A stretch of 64,000 nucleotides of DNA from Lactiplantibacillus xiangfangensis (GCF_001438845.1 NZ_JQCL01000054.1:34090-98089); one strand, 5' to 3'. Positions 18,295 to 27,347 are shown, counted from the first letter of the stretch. Notes: generated from the sequence alone by a model not told the origin. Numbers and translations are program-made.

Positions 18295-20148
18295 TTAAAA
18301 CGAAATATCACAGGCACTCACGATTTCTTTGTAGAGGCCGTGACCGACTAAGCCGTTACTGCGTTTGTCCATTGGTAACAATGGTTCGTATAATTCCGCT
18401 AAGTCGTCTTGTCCGGCTTGCCAGGTTTTAATTCGCCAGCAAACCGTTTCACAACGGGCAATCTGACCGCCCAGACGGACATCGATGATTTCAAAACCGT
18501 TGCCCCGGCGCTGCTGATGCCAAACTTGCCGGAATAGGCCGAGTAATTGACGTAGCGCCGATTGACACGTCTCAATGGCAGCCAATGCTGCCGTGGCTTG
18601 CTGGTCATTAGCCGTCGCCGTACCTAACTTAGCAACAGCTTGTAACGCCCGCTGTTTGAGTAATACCGTTTGGGCGAGTTGCCGGTAAAACGTCACCGTT
18701 AACCGATTATCCGCTCGAACTTGGCACTGACTGAGGGCCTTAATCAGGTGCTCATACTGCGCTTCAAGCCCAATCCCTTGCAAGTTTTCCCGGTACCGTT
18801 GTAGTAATAAGTCTTCGTAAAGAACAATTTTACTGACGTTGTCGGCATCCACGTTGACCGCCTGAGTAAAGTTATCAAATTGATCCAGAAGCTTATAAAA
18901 CGCTGGTGATTCCCCCTGCGTTAAGTCATATTCCGTATCGATGGTTTGCGGTTGCACATCCGTATGATATTGGTACGCCGCGAAAGCTTGCAGGCCGTAC
19001 CAAGCTGAGCTGATGGGCACTTCGGCACCGTCATCAAACCACATCGTTGCCACCACCTGCGTGACCCCACTGGCCTTGGCCGCATTTAAACCGGCGCGAA
19101 CCGTTGCCAACATCTTACTTTGATTGGGTGCGAGGGCACTCCAAGTCCAGATGCCGCCCGCAAAGACCACGTCGTCGCTCAGTTCAAAATGCTGGGCAAA
19201 CCGATCCCTGTAGGTGGCTTCATCTTCATGATAATAGTCCCAGTACACTTGACCCACTGGCGGTAAGCTGGCCTTGAAGTCAGCGTCAAAGTGCACGTTC
19301 GGGTCATACATTTCATGTTTTGGTGACGCAAAGGTGAACCAGAGATCACTCCACATGTACGCCTTGAGTCCAAGCTCCTGAGTCAGTTCAACGACCAGCT
19401 TCAGTTGATCTAAAATCAGCGTTTGCTGATCGGTAAACCCGTTATCATCCAAGTACTTCCCTCGCCCAAGTTGATAGGCTTCATCCATCCCAACGTGAAT
19501 CTTATTCGTCGTGAACGGGGCACTCGCAGCCCGTAAGAGGTTGGCTAAAAATGCCTTTGTTGCGGGTGCCCCGACCAGCAGCGTGTCATCCGTATCCCTG
19601 ACCGCGTGGTGGGCATCCCATTTAAGCGCGTTGTGCATGTGCGCCAACGTCTGAACGGCGGGCACCACGGTGACGCCAAATCGGTCCCCGTACAACGCAA
19701 TATCGTGTAGGTCGGCTTGACTATAGCGCCCCCGTTGACGACCGAAATAGGGTTCTTCAGGAATTTCAAATAAATCCTCTAAATACAACCAGAGTTCGTT
19801 ATAACCCATGCTAGCAAGTCGGCGAATCATCGTTTTTACCATGTCCACCGTGGGGACACCGTTACGAGCGACGTCCAGCATCGCTGCCATGACTTTAAAC
19901 TGGGGCCGCTGCTCAATGGTAAAATCACCAGCCTGCTTAATTTTGCCAGCAAGCAACGCGGCACCCCGCATCAAATCCACCTGACTACCGTAAGTTAAGG
20001 TCACCTGCTGGCCGGTTCGCGTGATGGCAATTCCTGCCTCACCCGTTTGGCACCTCACCTTTAAAGCATGCGCCGTTAAGTCATCACCCCATCCGATTGC
20101 TTGGACGGCTTGTACTTGTTCGTCGGTCAATCCACGCCACTCTATCAT
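18295..20148 (-). CDS. Beta-N-acetylhexosaminidase, GH20 (GcnA-like)
   Basis: The product is 617 residues. An N-terminal alpha/beta domain is followed by a TIM barrel starting near FKVMAAMLDVARNG. The catalytic Asp-Glu pair is in KIHVGMDEAYQLGRG near residue 220; GH20 uses Asp to position the substrate acetamido group and Glu as acid. Later ATMWFDDGAEVP and the long helical C-terminal region match GcnA-type enzymes of streptococci, which remove terminal GlcNAc or GalNAc from glycans. It has no signal peptide. Palindrome-like and cre-like sites upstream suggest repression with the mannosidase genes. The start codon is preceded by GAGGAGG. Confidence 0.88.
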   Translation of the reverse strand: MIEWRGLTDEQVQAVQAIGWGDDLTAHALKVRCQTGEAGIAITRTGQQVTLTYGSQVDLMRGAALLAGKIKQAGDFTIEQRPQFKVMAAMLDVARNGVPTVDMVKTMIRRLASMGYNELWLYLEDLFEIPEEPYFGRQRGRYSQADLHDIALYGDRFGVTVVPAVQTLAHMHNALKWDAHHAVRDTDDTLLVGAPATKAFLANLLRAASAPFTTNKIHVGMDEAYQLGRGKYLDDNGFTDQQTLILDQLKLVVELTQELGLKAYMWSDLWFTFASPKHEMYDPNVHFDADFKASLPPVGQVYWDYYHEDEATYRDRFAQHFELSDDVVFAGGIWTWSALAPNQSKMLATVRAGLNAAKASGVTQVVATMWFDDGAEVPISSAWYGLQAFAAYQYHTDVQPQTIDTEYDLTQGESPAFYKLLDQFDNFTQAVNVDADNVSKIVLYEDLLLQRYRENLQGIGLEAQYEHLIKALSQCQVRADNRLTVTFYRQLAQTVLLKQRALQAVAKLGTATANDQQATAALAAIETCQSALRQLLGLFRQVWHQQRRGNGFEIIDVRLGGQIARCETVCWRIKTWQAGQDDLAELYEPLLPMDKRSNGLVGHGLYKEIVSACDISF

Positions 20149-20187
20149 GATTACTTCCTCCTCATTTCGACTAATTAAGGTCTAACC

Positions 20188-20216
20188 TGATATATTTATC
20201 CGACTGAAATATATCA
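20188..20216. promoter_or_regulatory. Perfect 10-bp inverted repeat operator upstream of GH20
   Basis: TGATATATTT (20188-20197) and AAATATATCA (20207-20216) are perfect inverted arms separated by 9 nt, 40 nt upstream of the GH20 start. The same arm length and 9-nt spacing occurs at 24987-25015 before a GntR-type regulator, so this is the best candidate operator for one or both GntR regulators. Confidence 0.65.
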
Positions 20217-20310
20217 TACCCACCAATTTTGGACGAGGGTCGGACGCTTGATTGCCGTTAAAGTTGTTCCCCCGCTTATACCAGGTCCGCTACCAATCAG
20301 CTTTTCAGAC

Positions 20311-20324
20311 TAAAAGTGCTTTCA
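20311..20324 (-). promoter_or_regulatory. cre-like site upstream of GH20
   Basis: TGAAAGCACTTTTA on the minus strand fits the CcpA consensus closely. It lies between the end of the AraC gene and the GH20 promoter region, consistent with catabolite control of the hexosaminidase. Confidence 0.5.
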
Positions 20325-20333
20325 TTTCATAAT

Positions 20334-21170
20334 TTAAGTATCCCCTTTATCGATCAAGCTGGGTGCTATCCCAAAATAACGTTTAAATAACTTGCTGAAA
20401 TAATACGGGTCTTGATACCCGACCGCCCGGGCCACTTCGCCCACCGCTAATTGGTCTTTGAGCAACAAGTCCTTCGCCCGACGCATCCGCAGCTTCGTCA
20501 AATAGTTAATGGGGCTTTCGCCCTGAACCCCTTTAAACGTCCGTGATAAGTAGGCCGGACTCACGTGTAGACTGGTCGCCAAATCGCTCAAGGTCAAGTC
20601 TTCACCGTAGTGCGCCTCTAAATAATAGGTGGCGGCACTAACTAACGCCACGTGTTCTTTGTCCGGCGTCTCACTTTGTAACGCTAAGTAGTCGCTACTA
20701 ACCGGATTTTCCGGTAATGCCCGCAATAATAAGCAGAGCAATTCCACCACTAAGGCTTGTAATAAAACGGCGTGTCCTAACTCGGCGGGCCGCTGACTTT
20801 CGGTGACGACCCGCTGTGCGCAGGCCATGAACTCTGGTCGTAGTGAGCCTAAGTTGACCAAACTGTCAGCAAACGGTAAGTGGTCTGGCGTCTGCCCCGG
20901 CAACGCCACGTGCCGAAAACCAACGTGTAGTTGCAAACTTTGGGAGGCTGGTGGCTGCGTTTCCTGATGGTGGACCCCCGGATTAAATAGCAAGGCTTGC
21001 CCGGTATCAACTCGCCGCCACCGCCCTTCCACGTTGTAATCAGAATAACCTTCTAACATAATCGACAGTTCCAAAAAAGTGTGGTCATGATAAACGTAAG
21101 TCCCAGGTTCCACGTTCCGGTACGAAAAAGCGTAAAGCACGTCCGGCATTAACTCGCTCAGATTTAACAT
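20334..21170 (-). CDS. AraC-family transcriptional regulator with cupin sensor
   Basis: The product is 278 residues from the ATG at 21168-21170, which has GGAGGTGG in front; an upstream ATG at 21245 has no such site. The N-terminal half is an AraC cupin (HDHTFLELSIMLEGYSDYNVEG), and the C-terminal 100 residues hold two helix-turn-helix units (LSDLATSLHVSPAYLSRTFK; VGEVARAVGYQDPYYFSKLFKRYFG). This type senses sugars and activates glycosidase or transporter genes. It lies upstream of GH20 on the same strand and diverges from the ABC exporter pair; it could control either. Confidence 0.88.
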   Translation of the reverse strand: MLNLSELMPDVLYAFSYRNVEPGTYVYHDHTFLELSIMLEGYSDYNVEGRWRRVDTGQALLFNPGVHHQETQPPASQSLQLHVGFRHVALPGQTPDHLPFADSLVNLGSLRPEFMACAQRVVTESQRPAELGHAVLLQALVVELLCLLLRALPENPVSSDYLALQSETPDKEHVALVSAATYYLEAHYGEDLTLSDLATSLHVSPAYLSRTFKGVQGESPINYLTKLRMRRAKDLLLKDQLAVGEVARAVGYQDPYYFSKLFKRYFGIAPSLIDKGDT

Positions 21171-21200
21171 CCGGCCACCTCCCTGCAAAAAAAGCCATGT

Positions 21201-21225
21201 ATTCAGACAAAATCGTCCATTCAGA
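21201..21225. promoter_or_regulatory. Direct repeat in AraC / ABC exporter divergent region
   Basis: ATTCAGA occurs at 21201-21207 and 21219-21225, 18 bp apart in direct orientation, between the two divergent genes. Such spacing suits an AraC-type protein. Weak evidence. Confidence 0.3.
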
Positions 21226-21301
21226 TTACACCGATTTATCGGCATACTAGAACCCTAAAGAACCGTTACTCACCAAATTTCACCTTAGGAGGCTCCCCGT
21301 T

Positions 21302-23074
21302 ATGAACCCTTACCAGTGGGTCTGGCAATACGCCAAGCGTAGCCGCTGGCAACTCGTGTTAGCGCTGATTTTAGTTGTGATTAACGCGATTGGCGTCGTC
21401 GTTGTTCCCTTACTCGGCGGGGTCATCGTTGACCGCGTCATCACGCAACACCAACTCAATCTGTTAATCCCGCTCCTAGCCACTATGATTGGCGTCACCC
21501 TTTTCCGGACCCTCATTCGTTACTGCTACATTATTTTATTTGAACGCATCGGGCAAAATTCACTCTTTGATATTCGCCACGACCTGTTCACCAAACTGCA
21601 ATCGTTGGATTATACCTTTTTTAATTCCGTAACGAACGGCGATATCATGGCCCGTTTAACGGGGGACACCGATGCCATCCGTCACTTTCTATGTTGGGTC
21701 TCCTACAACACACTAGAATGTGTCCTCTGGTTTTTGACCGCCGTCATCGTCATGGCCCGCATTAATTGGCAACTGATGCTGGCACTCGTTATTGTGACGC
21801 CCTTAATTGCCTGGCTCACTACCCGGATGAGCAATGAAGCCCACACCGTCTTCTTCAATATACGGCAAAGTTTTGCCCGCTTAAACGCGATGGTCGAAGA
21901 AAACATTTCCGGTAACCGGGTCATTCGGGCGTTCGCTAGGGAAGACTTCGAAGTTCAAAAATTTGAAACGCTTAACCAGGACTACCGTGCAAAGAACATG
22001 GACTCAGCCAGAGTCTCGCGACGCTACTTGCCCGCTTTGGATTTTCTCGCGTCCCTACTCTCCGTGATTGTTTTACTCTTCGGAAGTAGCCTCGTCATTA
22101 ATCACCACATGACTTTGGGTGCGCTCGTTTCGTTCAACGGCTTTCTCTGGATGCTGAACCAGCCCATGCGGATGAGCGGGTGGCTTATCAATGACATCCA
22201 ACGGTTCTCAGCCGCGACAATTAAGATTCAAGCCATGCTCGAAACGCAACCGGTCATCGCACCAACGACCGACGTTGGCGCGCCTAAAATTAAGGGCGCC
22301 GTCACCTTTCAACACGTTGACTTTGCTTTCCCGGACGCGCCCGAAGTTAACGTCCTCACCGACATCAACTTTACCGTCAAACCGGGACAAACGTTGGGAA
22401 TTTTAGGTGAAACGGGGTCGGGTAAATCAACCCTGATGAACCTGATTGCCCGCTTCTACGACCCAACGCACGGCCACGTTTTAATTGATGGCCGCGACGT
22501 TCGGGACTGGTCGCCCCAAGAACTCCGCCACCAAACGACCATTGTGACCCAAGACCTGTTCCTATTTTCCGATTCCATCGTCGACAATATCAACTACGGT
22601 AACCGCCAAGCACCCGAACAGTTTATTCGCGAGATGGCCGACGTTGCCGACGCCAATAACTTTATCACCACGATGCCGGATGGGTATCACACCGTCGTTG
22701 GTGAGCGCGGCGTCGGGCTTTCCGGCGGTCAGAAACAGCGGATTTCTTTGACCCGCGCCCTCGTCAAAGATCCCCGCATTCTGATTCTAGACGATACGAC
22801 CAGCGCTCTCGATATGGAAACCGAGACAACGATTCAACGGCGCCTGCGTAAGATCACGCAGGATAAGACGGTCTTCATTATTGCTTCGCGGACCTCCTCG
22901 TTGCGCCGCGCAGATCAGATTATCGTGCTTCGTCAGGGACGGATCGTTGAACGCGGCACCCACGACGACCTACTTGCTGCCGACGGTTACTACGCCGAAA
23001 CGTATCGCCGCCAATTAGGCCTACTCATAGAAACGAAAGGAACTGATTCTCGTGGCAAAACGGAACACGTCTAA
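21302..23074 (+). CDS. ABC exporter half-transporter, ATPase/permease subunit 1
   Basis: The product is 590 residues behind a TTAGGAGG site. The six-helix type IV exporter domain (about 1-310) is followed by an ATPase with Walker A GETGSGKST, signature LSGGQKQR and Walker B ILILDDTTSALD. The catalytic Glu after the Walker B Asp is replaced by Asp. In heterodimeric exporters (BmrC/BmrD, LmrC/LmrD, TM287/288) one subunit carries just this change, so this is the degenerate-site partner. The stop overlaps the next gene by 23 nt. The substrate is unknown; such pairs export drugs or lipids. Confidence 0.9.
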   Translation: MNPYQWVWQYAKRSRWQLVLALILVVINAIGVVVVPLLGGVIVDRVITQHQLNLLIPLLATMIGVTLFRTLIRYCYIILFERIGQNSLFDIRHDLFTKLQSLDYTFFNSVTNGDIMARLTGDTDAIRHFLCWVSYNTLECVLWFLTAVIVMARINWQLMLALVIVTPLIAWLTTRMSNEAHTVFFNIRQSFARLNAMVEENISGNRVIRAFAREDFEVQKFETLNQDYRAKNMDSARVSRRYLPALDFLASLLSVIVLLFGSSLVINHHMTLGALVSFNGFLWMLNQPMRMSGWLINDIQRFSAATIKIQAMLETQPVIAPTTDVGAPKIKGAVTFQHVDFAFPDAPEVNVLTDINFTVKPGQTLGILGETGSGKSTLMNLIARFYDPTHGHVLIDGRDVRDWSPQELRHQTTIVTQDLFLFSDSIVDNINYGNRQAPEQFIREMADVADANNFITTMPDGYHTVVGERGVGLSGGQKQRISLTRALVKDPRILILDDTTSALDMETETTIQRRLRKITQDKTVFIIASRTSSLRRADQIIVLRQGRIVERGTHDDLLAADGYYAETYRRQLGLLIETKGTDSRGKTEHV

Positions 23075-24839
23075 CGAAGACGAACAATTAAAAACCCACT
23101 TCAATTGGCACGATTACGCACGGCTCGGGCAATACCTCAAGCCGTACACGTGGCGTATGCTGCTCGTCCTCGGTTCCATTTTAATCGGCAACGTTGCCAT
23201 CATTTTAGGCCCCTACTTGATGAAAGTCGCCATTGACCAAGCCATCCCGCAGCGTAATTTTCAACTCCTATGGGGACTGAGCGGCACGTTCTTGGTGAGC
23301 TTGCTCGTAGCCTTCGGGTGCTTTCGTTATCGTATCTGGGCGATTACCGAAATCGGACAAAATTTGCTCATCGACATGCGCACCGATTTATTCAAGAACT
23401 TGCAGAAGCTGCCCTTCGCTTACTTTGACTCGCGCCCCCACGGTAAAATTCTGATCCGGGTCGTTAACTACATCAACACTTTGAGCGACTTACTGGCAAA
23501 CGGGTTAGTGAACTTGATTTCCGACGTAATCTCACTCGTTATCACCCTGATTTTTATGTTCGCCATCAACTGGAAGCTGACATTAGATAGCCTGGTGCTC
23601 ATCCCATTTTTACTGTTGTGGGCCTACTACGTTCAAAAAAGACAGCGGACCGCTTTTCGAGCCCTCAGTAACAAGCAGTCTAACCTGAATGCCTACATTC
23701 ACGAAAGCATTGCTGGCATCAAGGTTACCCAAGGATTTGCACAGGAAGAACACGCCGTCAACACCTTCGATTCCGTGGTCAACGATAATCGGGACGCCTA
23801 CATGCGCGCGGTCAAAATCCAATACGCGTTGAGCCCCGGAGTGCAAAACATCTCAACCATGACAACGGCGCTAATTTACTTCATCGGTATCCAACAACTA
23901 GGCGTAGTTGTCAGCACCGGGACCCTAATTGCCTTTCTTGGCTACATTAATAACTTCTGGAATCCGGTCATTAACATCGGTAACTTCTACAACTCACTAG
24001 TTACCGCCACGACTTACTTGGAACGCATTTTTGAAACGATGGACGAACAACCGACCGTTACCGATGCACCCGACGCCTTTGCGTTACCGCCAATTAAGGG
24101 AGACGTCCGTTTTAATCAAGTCAGCTTCCGCTATGATGAGGATGGCCCGTTAAACCTCGACAACGTTTCGTTTCACGCCAAGGTCGGCCAAACTATCGCC
24201 CTCGTTGGACCAACGGGCGCCGGCAAGTCGACAATTATCAACCTTTTATCGCGATTCTACAACGTTAATAGCGGTCAAATTACGATTGATAACGTTGATC
24301 TCAGCCAGGTCACTTTAGAATCGTTGCGGACCCAAATGGGCGTCATGCAACAGGATACCTTTATCTTTTCCGGAACCATCATGGACAATATTCGCTACGG
24401 CCGCCTCGACGCCACCGACGCAGAAGTCGTCGCCGCGGCAAAGCTCGCCCGGGCCGACACCTTCATTCGGACTTTGAAAGCTGGCTACCAAACGGAGGTC
24501 CAAGAACGTGGTGACAGCATATCGGCTGGACAACGCCAACTATTAGCGTTTGCCCGCGTCCTCTTAGCAGATCCCCGAATTCTGATCCTAGACGAAGCCA
24601 CCGCAGCCATCGATACGAAAACTGAAGCCCAGTTACAGGCCGGTTTAAACGAACTGCTTAAAGGCCGAACGAGTTTCATCGTCGCCCACCGGTTATCCAC
24701 CATTCAACAGGCCGACCAAATTTTAGTCATTAATAACGGCCACATCGTTGAAGCCGGGCGCCACGCTGATTTAATCGCGAAACGCGGCGAATACTACGAG
24801 CTCTACGATTCCCAGTACCGGATGTTACAGGCTGAATAA
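23052..24839 (+). CDS. ABC exporter half-transporter, ATPase/permease subunit 2
   Basis: The product is 595 residues starting at GTG 23052 inside the end of subunit 1 (AAAGGA site at 23036-23041). It has an exporter membrane domain followed by an ATPase with Walker A GPTGAGKST, a divergent signature ISAGQRQL and intact Walker B ILILDEATAAID with the catalytic Glu. The divergent signature pairs with the altered Walker B of subunit 1 at the degenerate ATP site, as in known heterodimers. A terminator follows directly. Confidence 0.9.
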   Translation: MAKRNTSNEDEQLKTHFNWHDYARLGQYLKPYTWRMLLVLGSILIGNVAIILGPYLMKVAIDQAIPQRNFQLLWGLSGTFLVSLLVAFGCFRYRIWAITEIGQNLLIDMRTDLFKNLQKLPFAYFDSRPHGKILIRVVNYINTLSDLLANGLVNLISDVISLVITLIFMFAINWKLTLDSLVLIPFLLLWAYYVQKRQRTAFRALSNKQSNLNAYIHESIAGIKVTQGFAQEEHAVNTFDSVVNDNRDAYMRAVKIQYALSPGVQNISTMTTALIYFIGIQQLGVVVSTGTLIAFLGYINNFWNPVINIGNFYNSLVTATTYLERIFETMDEQPTVTDAPDAFALPPIKGDVRFNQVSFRYDEDGPLNLDNVSFHAKVGQTIALVGPTGAGKSTIINLLSRFYNVNSGQITIDNVDLSQVTLESLRTQMGVMQQDTFIFSGTIMDNIRYGRLDATDAEVVAAAKLARADTFIRTLKAGYQTEVQERGDSISAGQRQLLAFARVLLADPRILILDEATAAIDTKTEAQLQAGLNELLKGRTSFIVAHRLSTIQQADQILVINNGHIVEAGRHADLIAKRGEYYELYDSQYRMLQAE

Positions 24840-24847
24840 TAATGATA

Positions 24848-24893
24848 AGCGTGGAATCAACGGCAACGTAAGCTGCCATTGATTCCACGTTTT
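24848..24893 (+). terminator. Intrinsic terminator after the ABC exporter pair
   Basis: AAGCGTGGAATCAACGGCA pairs with TGCCATTGATTCCACGTT (one mismatch), followed by TTT. It begins 8 nt after the stop codon. Confidence 0.8.
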
Positions 24894-24986
24894 GACTATC
24901 ATCAATTATCAAAATGACCAATAGCTATCAGTGCTTGTCCGTGACCTTCATTTTTTGACATAAAAACCTTTAATTTATAGACATCC

Positions 24987-25031
24987 TGGTATGTTTTTGC
25001 ACTTGAAATATACCATGTAAGCGGTTAGAAT
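24987..25031 (+). promoter_or_regulatory. GntR-gene promoter with overlapping operator and cre
   Basis: -35 TTGAAA (25003-25008) and -10 TAGAAT (25026-25031) are 17 nt apart. Inverted arms TGGTATGTTT (24987-24996) and AAATATACCA (25006-25015), 9 nt apart, cover the -35; one arm pair is mismatched. The spacer contains TGTAAGCGGTTAGA (25016-25029), a cre-like site. This suggests autoregulation by the downstream regulator together with CcpA control. Confidence 0.7.
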
Positions 25032-25096
25032 CAAACCATTAAAGCGTAATGACCACAAAAAGTTATTGGGCCGACTATACCAACTGGAGGATTCTT

Positions 25097-26152
25097 ATGG
25101 CTAAATACGAAATACTTTATCAGCGATTGCGAATGGCAATTTTACGTGGCGAGTACGCACCTAACGACCGCTTGCCAAGTGAAAACGCCGTGGCCATTAA
25201 ATACGGTGTCAGCCGCATTACCTCCAAACGGGCCCTAAATGACTTGGCCGCCGCTGACCTCGTTTATCGTGTCCGGGGTGGTGGGACGTACGTTAAGCCC
25301 CATAAAAGTACCACGCAGCGACAAATTCTGTTGGTACTTCCCTTTCCGAAAACGACCGCTTTTGGTGACTATCAAAGCGGAATTCGCGCAACCCTTAAAG
25401 ACACCACTTGGGAATTGAAATTAATGGCCAATGAGGATTTTCTAAAGCTCGACATGAGTACGTTGGCCCAAAGTTACGCCGGGATTATTTATTATCCTCA
25501 AAACTTAGCAACCGAAATGCCCGTTCTAATGGGACTCCACGCACAACGGCTGCCCTTAGTAGTGCTCGACAAGCGGCCGTCCGCACTAGCCGTTCCCAGT
25601 GTCGTCAGCGATAACGTCGCCGGCGGGAGTCGTGCCTGTGACCACTTACAAGCACTAGGCCATCAGCGAATCGCCTTTCTACCCGCAACGCCCTTTTGGC
25701 AAACCTTTACGGGCACGGTCAGCGACCGCTTCATGGGCTACTTCAACGAACTGACCCTTAACAAAGTGGACCCAACCTTGCCACTCCGCTGGGCGCAAGC
25801 GCTCCAAGCCTGTAGTGATGCCGGGCAACTCCAAGCCTACATCCACGCACAGGGCATCACCGCGCTTATTGCTGAAAATGACGTCATTGCTTTACGCGCC
25901 ATGCACCAACTCCAAGAACTCAATCCAAAAATCATGCAGCACTTAGCGTTAATTGGATTTGACAATCTGCCGGCCGCTGAAAAAAACAAGCCGGCCCTCA
26001 CCACGGTCGTGCAAGACTTTGCCAACCTCGGTGCAAAAGCCGTTGAAGCTTTACTGGACCAAATTAACAATCCTGACCATACGTTTAACGAGCAAACCGT
26101 TGTGAATATCAAGTTAGTGGTCCGCGCATCGACGACGGACGTGCTGCTTTAG
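25097..26152 (+). CDS. GntR-family transcriptional regulator with LacI-like sensor domain
   Basis: The product is 351 residues from the ATG at 25097 (TGGAGG site); an earlier in-frame ATG at 25049 lies downstream of the promoter but has no good site. The winged helix (YEILYQRLRMAILRGEY to RVRGGGTYV) has the same VSRITSKRAL recognition helix as the regulator at 1739-2803, and the sensor domain ends with LIGFDNLPAAEKNKPALTTVVQDF. The shared recognition helix implies similar operators. No sugar genes sit directly next to it; a PucR-like regulator follows in the same unit. Confidence 0.87.
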   Translation: MAKYEILYQRLRMAILRGEYAPNDRLPSENAVAIKYGVSRITSKRALNDLAAADLVYRVRGGGTYVKPHKSTTQRQILLVLPFPKTTAFGDYQSGIRATLKDTTWELKLMANEDFLKLDMSTLAQSYAGIIYYPQNLATEMPVLMGLHAQRLPLVVLDKRPSALAVPSVVSDNVAGGSRACDHLQALGHQRIAFLPATPFWQTFTGTVSDRFMGYFNELTLNKVDPTLPLRWAQALQACSDAGQLQAYIHAQGITALIAENDVIALRAMHQLQELNPKIMQHLALIGFDNLPAAEKNKPALTTVVQDFANLGAKAVEALLDQINNPDHTFNEQTVVNIKLVVRASTTDVLL

Positions 26153-26181
26153 ACCAGTCAACTTTTCGGAGGTCTTTTTTC

Positions 26182-27039
26182 ATGGATGGACAACAACTAC
26201 AACAGCTTTATCCACAAGCCACCGTGCAATCAGCACCTAGTGACCAGACCAACGTGATTAGCGTCGCGCTGACCGCCAATAAATTTTTATGGATCGACAC
26301 GACCAACCTTAACCAACGCGAGCTGGTTCTCTTAGCGCTATTAACGACCAAACAAACGGCACCCACAACGGACGCCTGGTCAGCGTTTTTAACTTGCGAG
26401 TCGGCCACGGCCCCGCAAGCAACGGCTAAGTGCTTTCAATTATTGCATTTCCAGGTCCGGTTTACCGATGACAGTCAGCACCATTCGCAGTGGTTAACGG
26501 CCCTTGCCGGACTGTTTGACGGTGTGATCCATTCAGCCTTCACTTCGAAAAATGCCGGTTACCTCCTATTAAGCAATCCGATTGGTGCTTCGTCACAACC
26601 AGACTTATCAAGCTTATTGGACTTATTAGATAACGACTTTTACACGAATACCCACCTGTTCATCGGCAGTCGCCAACCCGCCGTCACGAACTTACCGGCC
26701 GCCTACGCGTTTGAGCAGCAACTCTTTCACCAGACCCATAAACAAGCGGTCGGTAAGTTAAGCAGTAGCTTACTGCCCTACCTAGCCACGACTCACCGCC
26801 AGGCACTGAACGGTTTGACCCCCGATTTGTTAGCCGATGCGGATAACCGGCAACTGATTGCCGCCCTCTACCAAACGCAGGGTAACGTTCGGCAAGCCGC
26901 GGCCCACTTGTTTTTACACCGCAACACGCTACTCTACCGTATCGATAAATTGGAACGTTGCAGTGGCTTCAACTTGAAAGACATGGACGACCTCGTTTAC
27001 TGTTACTTACTGACGTTGGCGCAACCGAATCAGACATAG
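26182..27039 (+). CDS. PucR/CdaR-type helix-turn-helix regulator
   Basis: The product is 285 residues, 29 nt after the GntR gene with a GGAGG site. The C-terminal 60 residues form a PucR-type HTH_30 domain (TQGNVRQAAAHLFLHRNTLLYRIDKLE). The N-terminal 220 residues show no recognisable domain to me, though a degenerate GAF- or sugar-diacid-like sensor is possible. Co-expression with the GntR regulator suggests a joint role; the target is unknown. Confidence 0.72.
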   Translation: MDGQQLQQLYPQATVQSAPSDQTNVISVALTANKFLWIDTTNLNQRELVLLALLTTKQTAPTTDAWSAFLTCESATAPQATAKCFQLLHFQVRFTDDSQHHSQWLTALAGLFDGVIHSAFTSKNAGYLLLSNPIGASSQPDLSSLLDLLDNDFYTNTHLFIGSRQPAVTNLPAAYAFEQQLFHQTHKQAVGKLSSSLLPYLATTHRQALNGLTPDLLADADNRQLIAALYQTQGNVRQAAAHLFLHRNTLLYRIDKLERCSGFNLKDMDDLVYCYLLTLAQPNQT

Positions 27040-27131
27040 TGTACTAGTGTTAAGATTTTAGACGTCACAAGTATTCCGGCCACGGGGCTTCTTTTTAACC
27101 ATTTAGCGCACTCAATTGTAAATTCGTCACA

Positions 27132-27168
27132 CAAAAAAACGTGTCCACAATTATGCAGGCACGTTTCT
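27132..27168 (-). terminator. Intrinsic terminator, leftward (surface protein mRNA)
   Basis: On the minus strand AAACGTGCCTG...GGACACG is followed by TTTTTTTG. It lies beyond the decayed sorting signal, not directly behind the surface protein stop codon. The gap 27040-27347 holds only this and the remnant. Confidence 0.7.
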
Positions 27169-27185
27169 ATTTTGCGCTGATTTAT

Positions 27186-27300
27186 TTAGTTGCGGCGCAT
27201 TCGCCAAGCAATGGCAACTCCCTGCTAGTAACAAGGCGCCTAGTCCTGCTACCCACGACATATTCGTTTCATTAGTCTGTGGTAGTTTCGCATACTTTTT
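27186..27300 (-). pseudogene. Remnant of an LPxTG cell-wall sorting signal
   Basis: On the minus strand one frame reads KKYAKLPQTNETN followed by a hydrophobic WVAGLGALLLAG. The next frame continues VAIAWRMRRN and stop. One extra G (GCAGGGAG) breaks the frame. Together they are a standard LPxTG motif, membrane span and basic tail. It starts about 50 nt after the stop of the intact surface protein, which has its own signal (LPQTNEKN). No start codon with a ribosome site is seen, so it is probably the displaced 3' end of an older or duplicated version of that gene. Confidence 0.65.
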
Positions 27301-27347
27301 AAAGCACATTATCAATATTGATTGGATCATTAATACTAAATACTACG

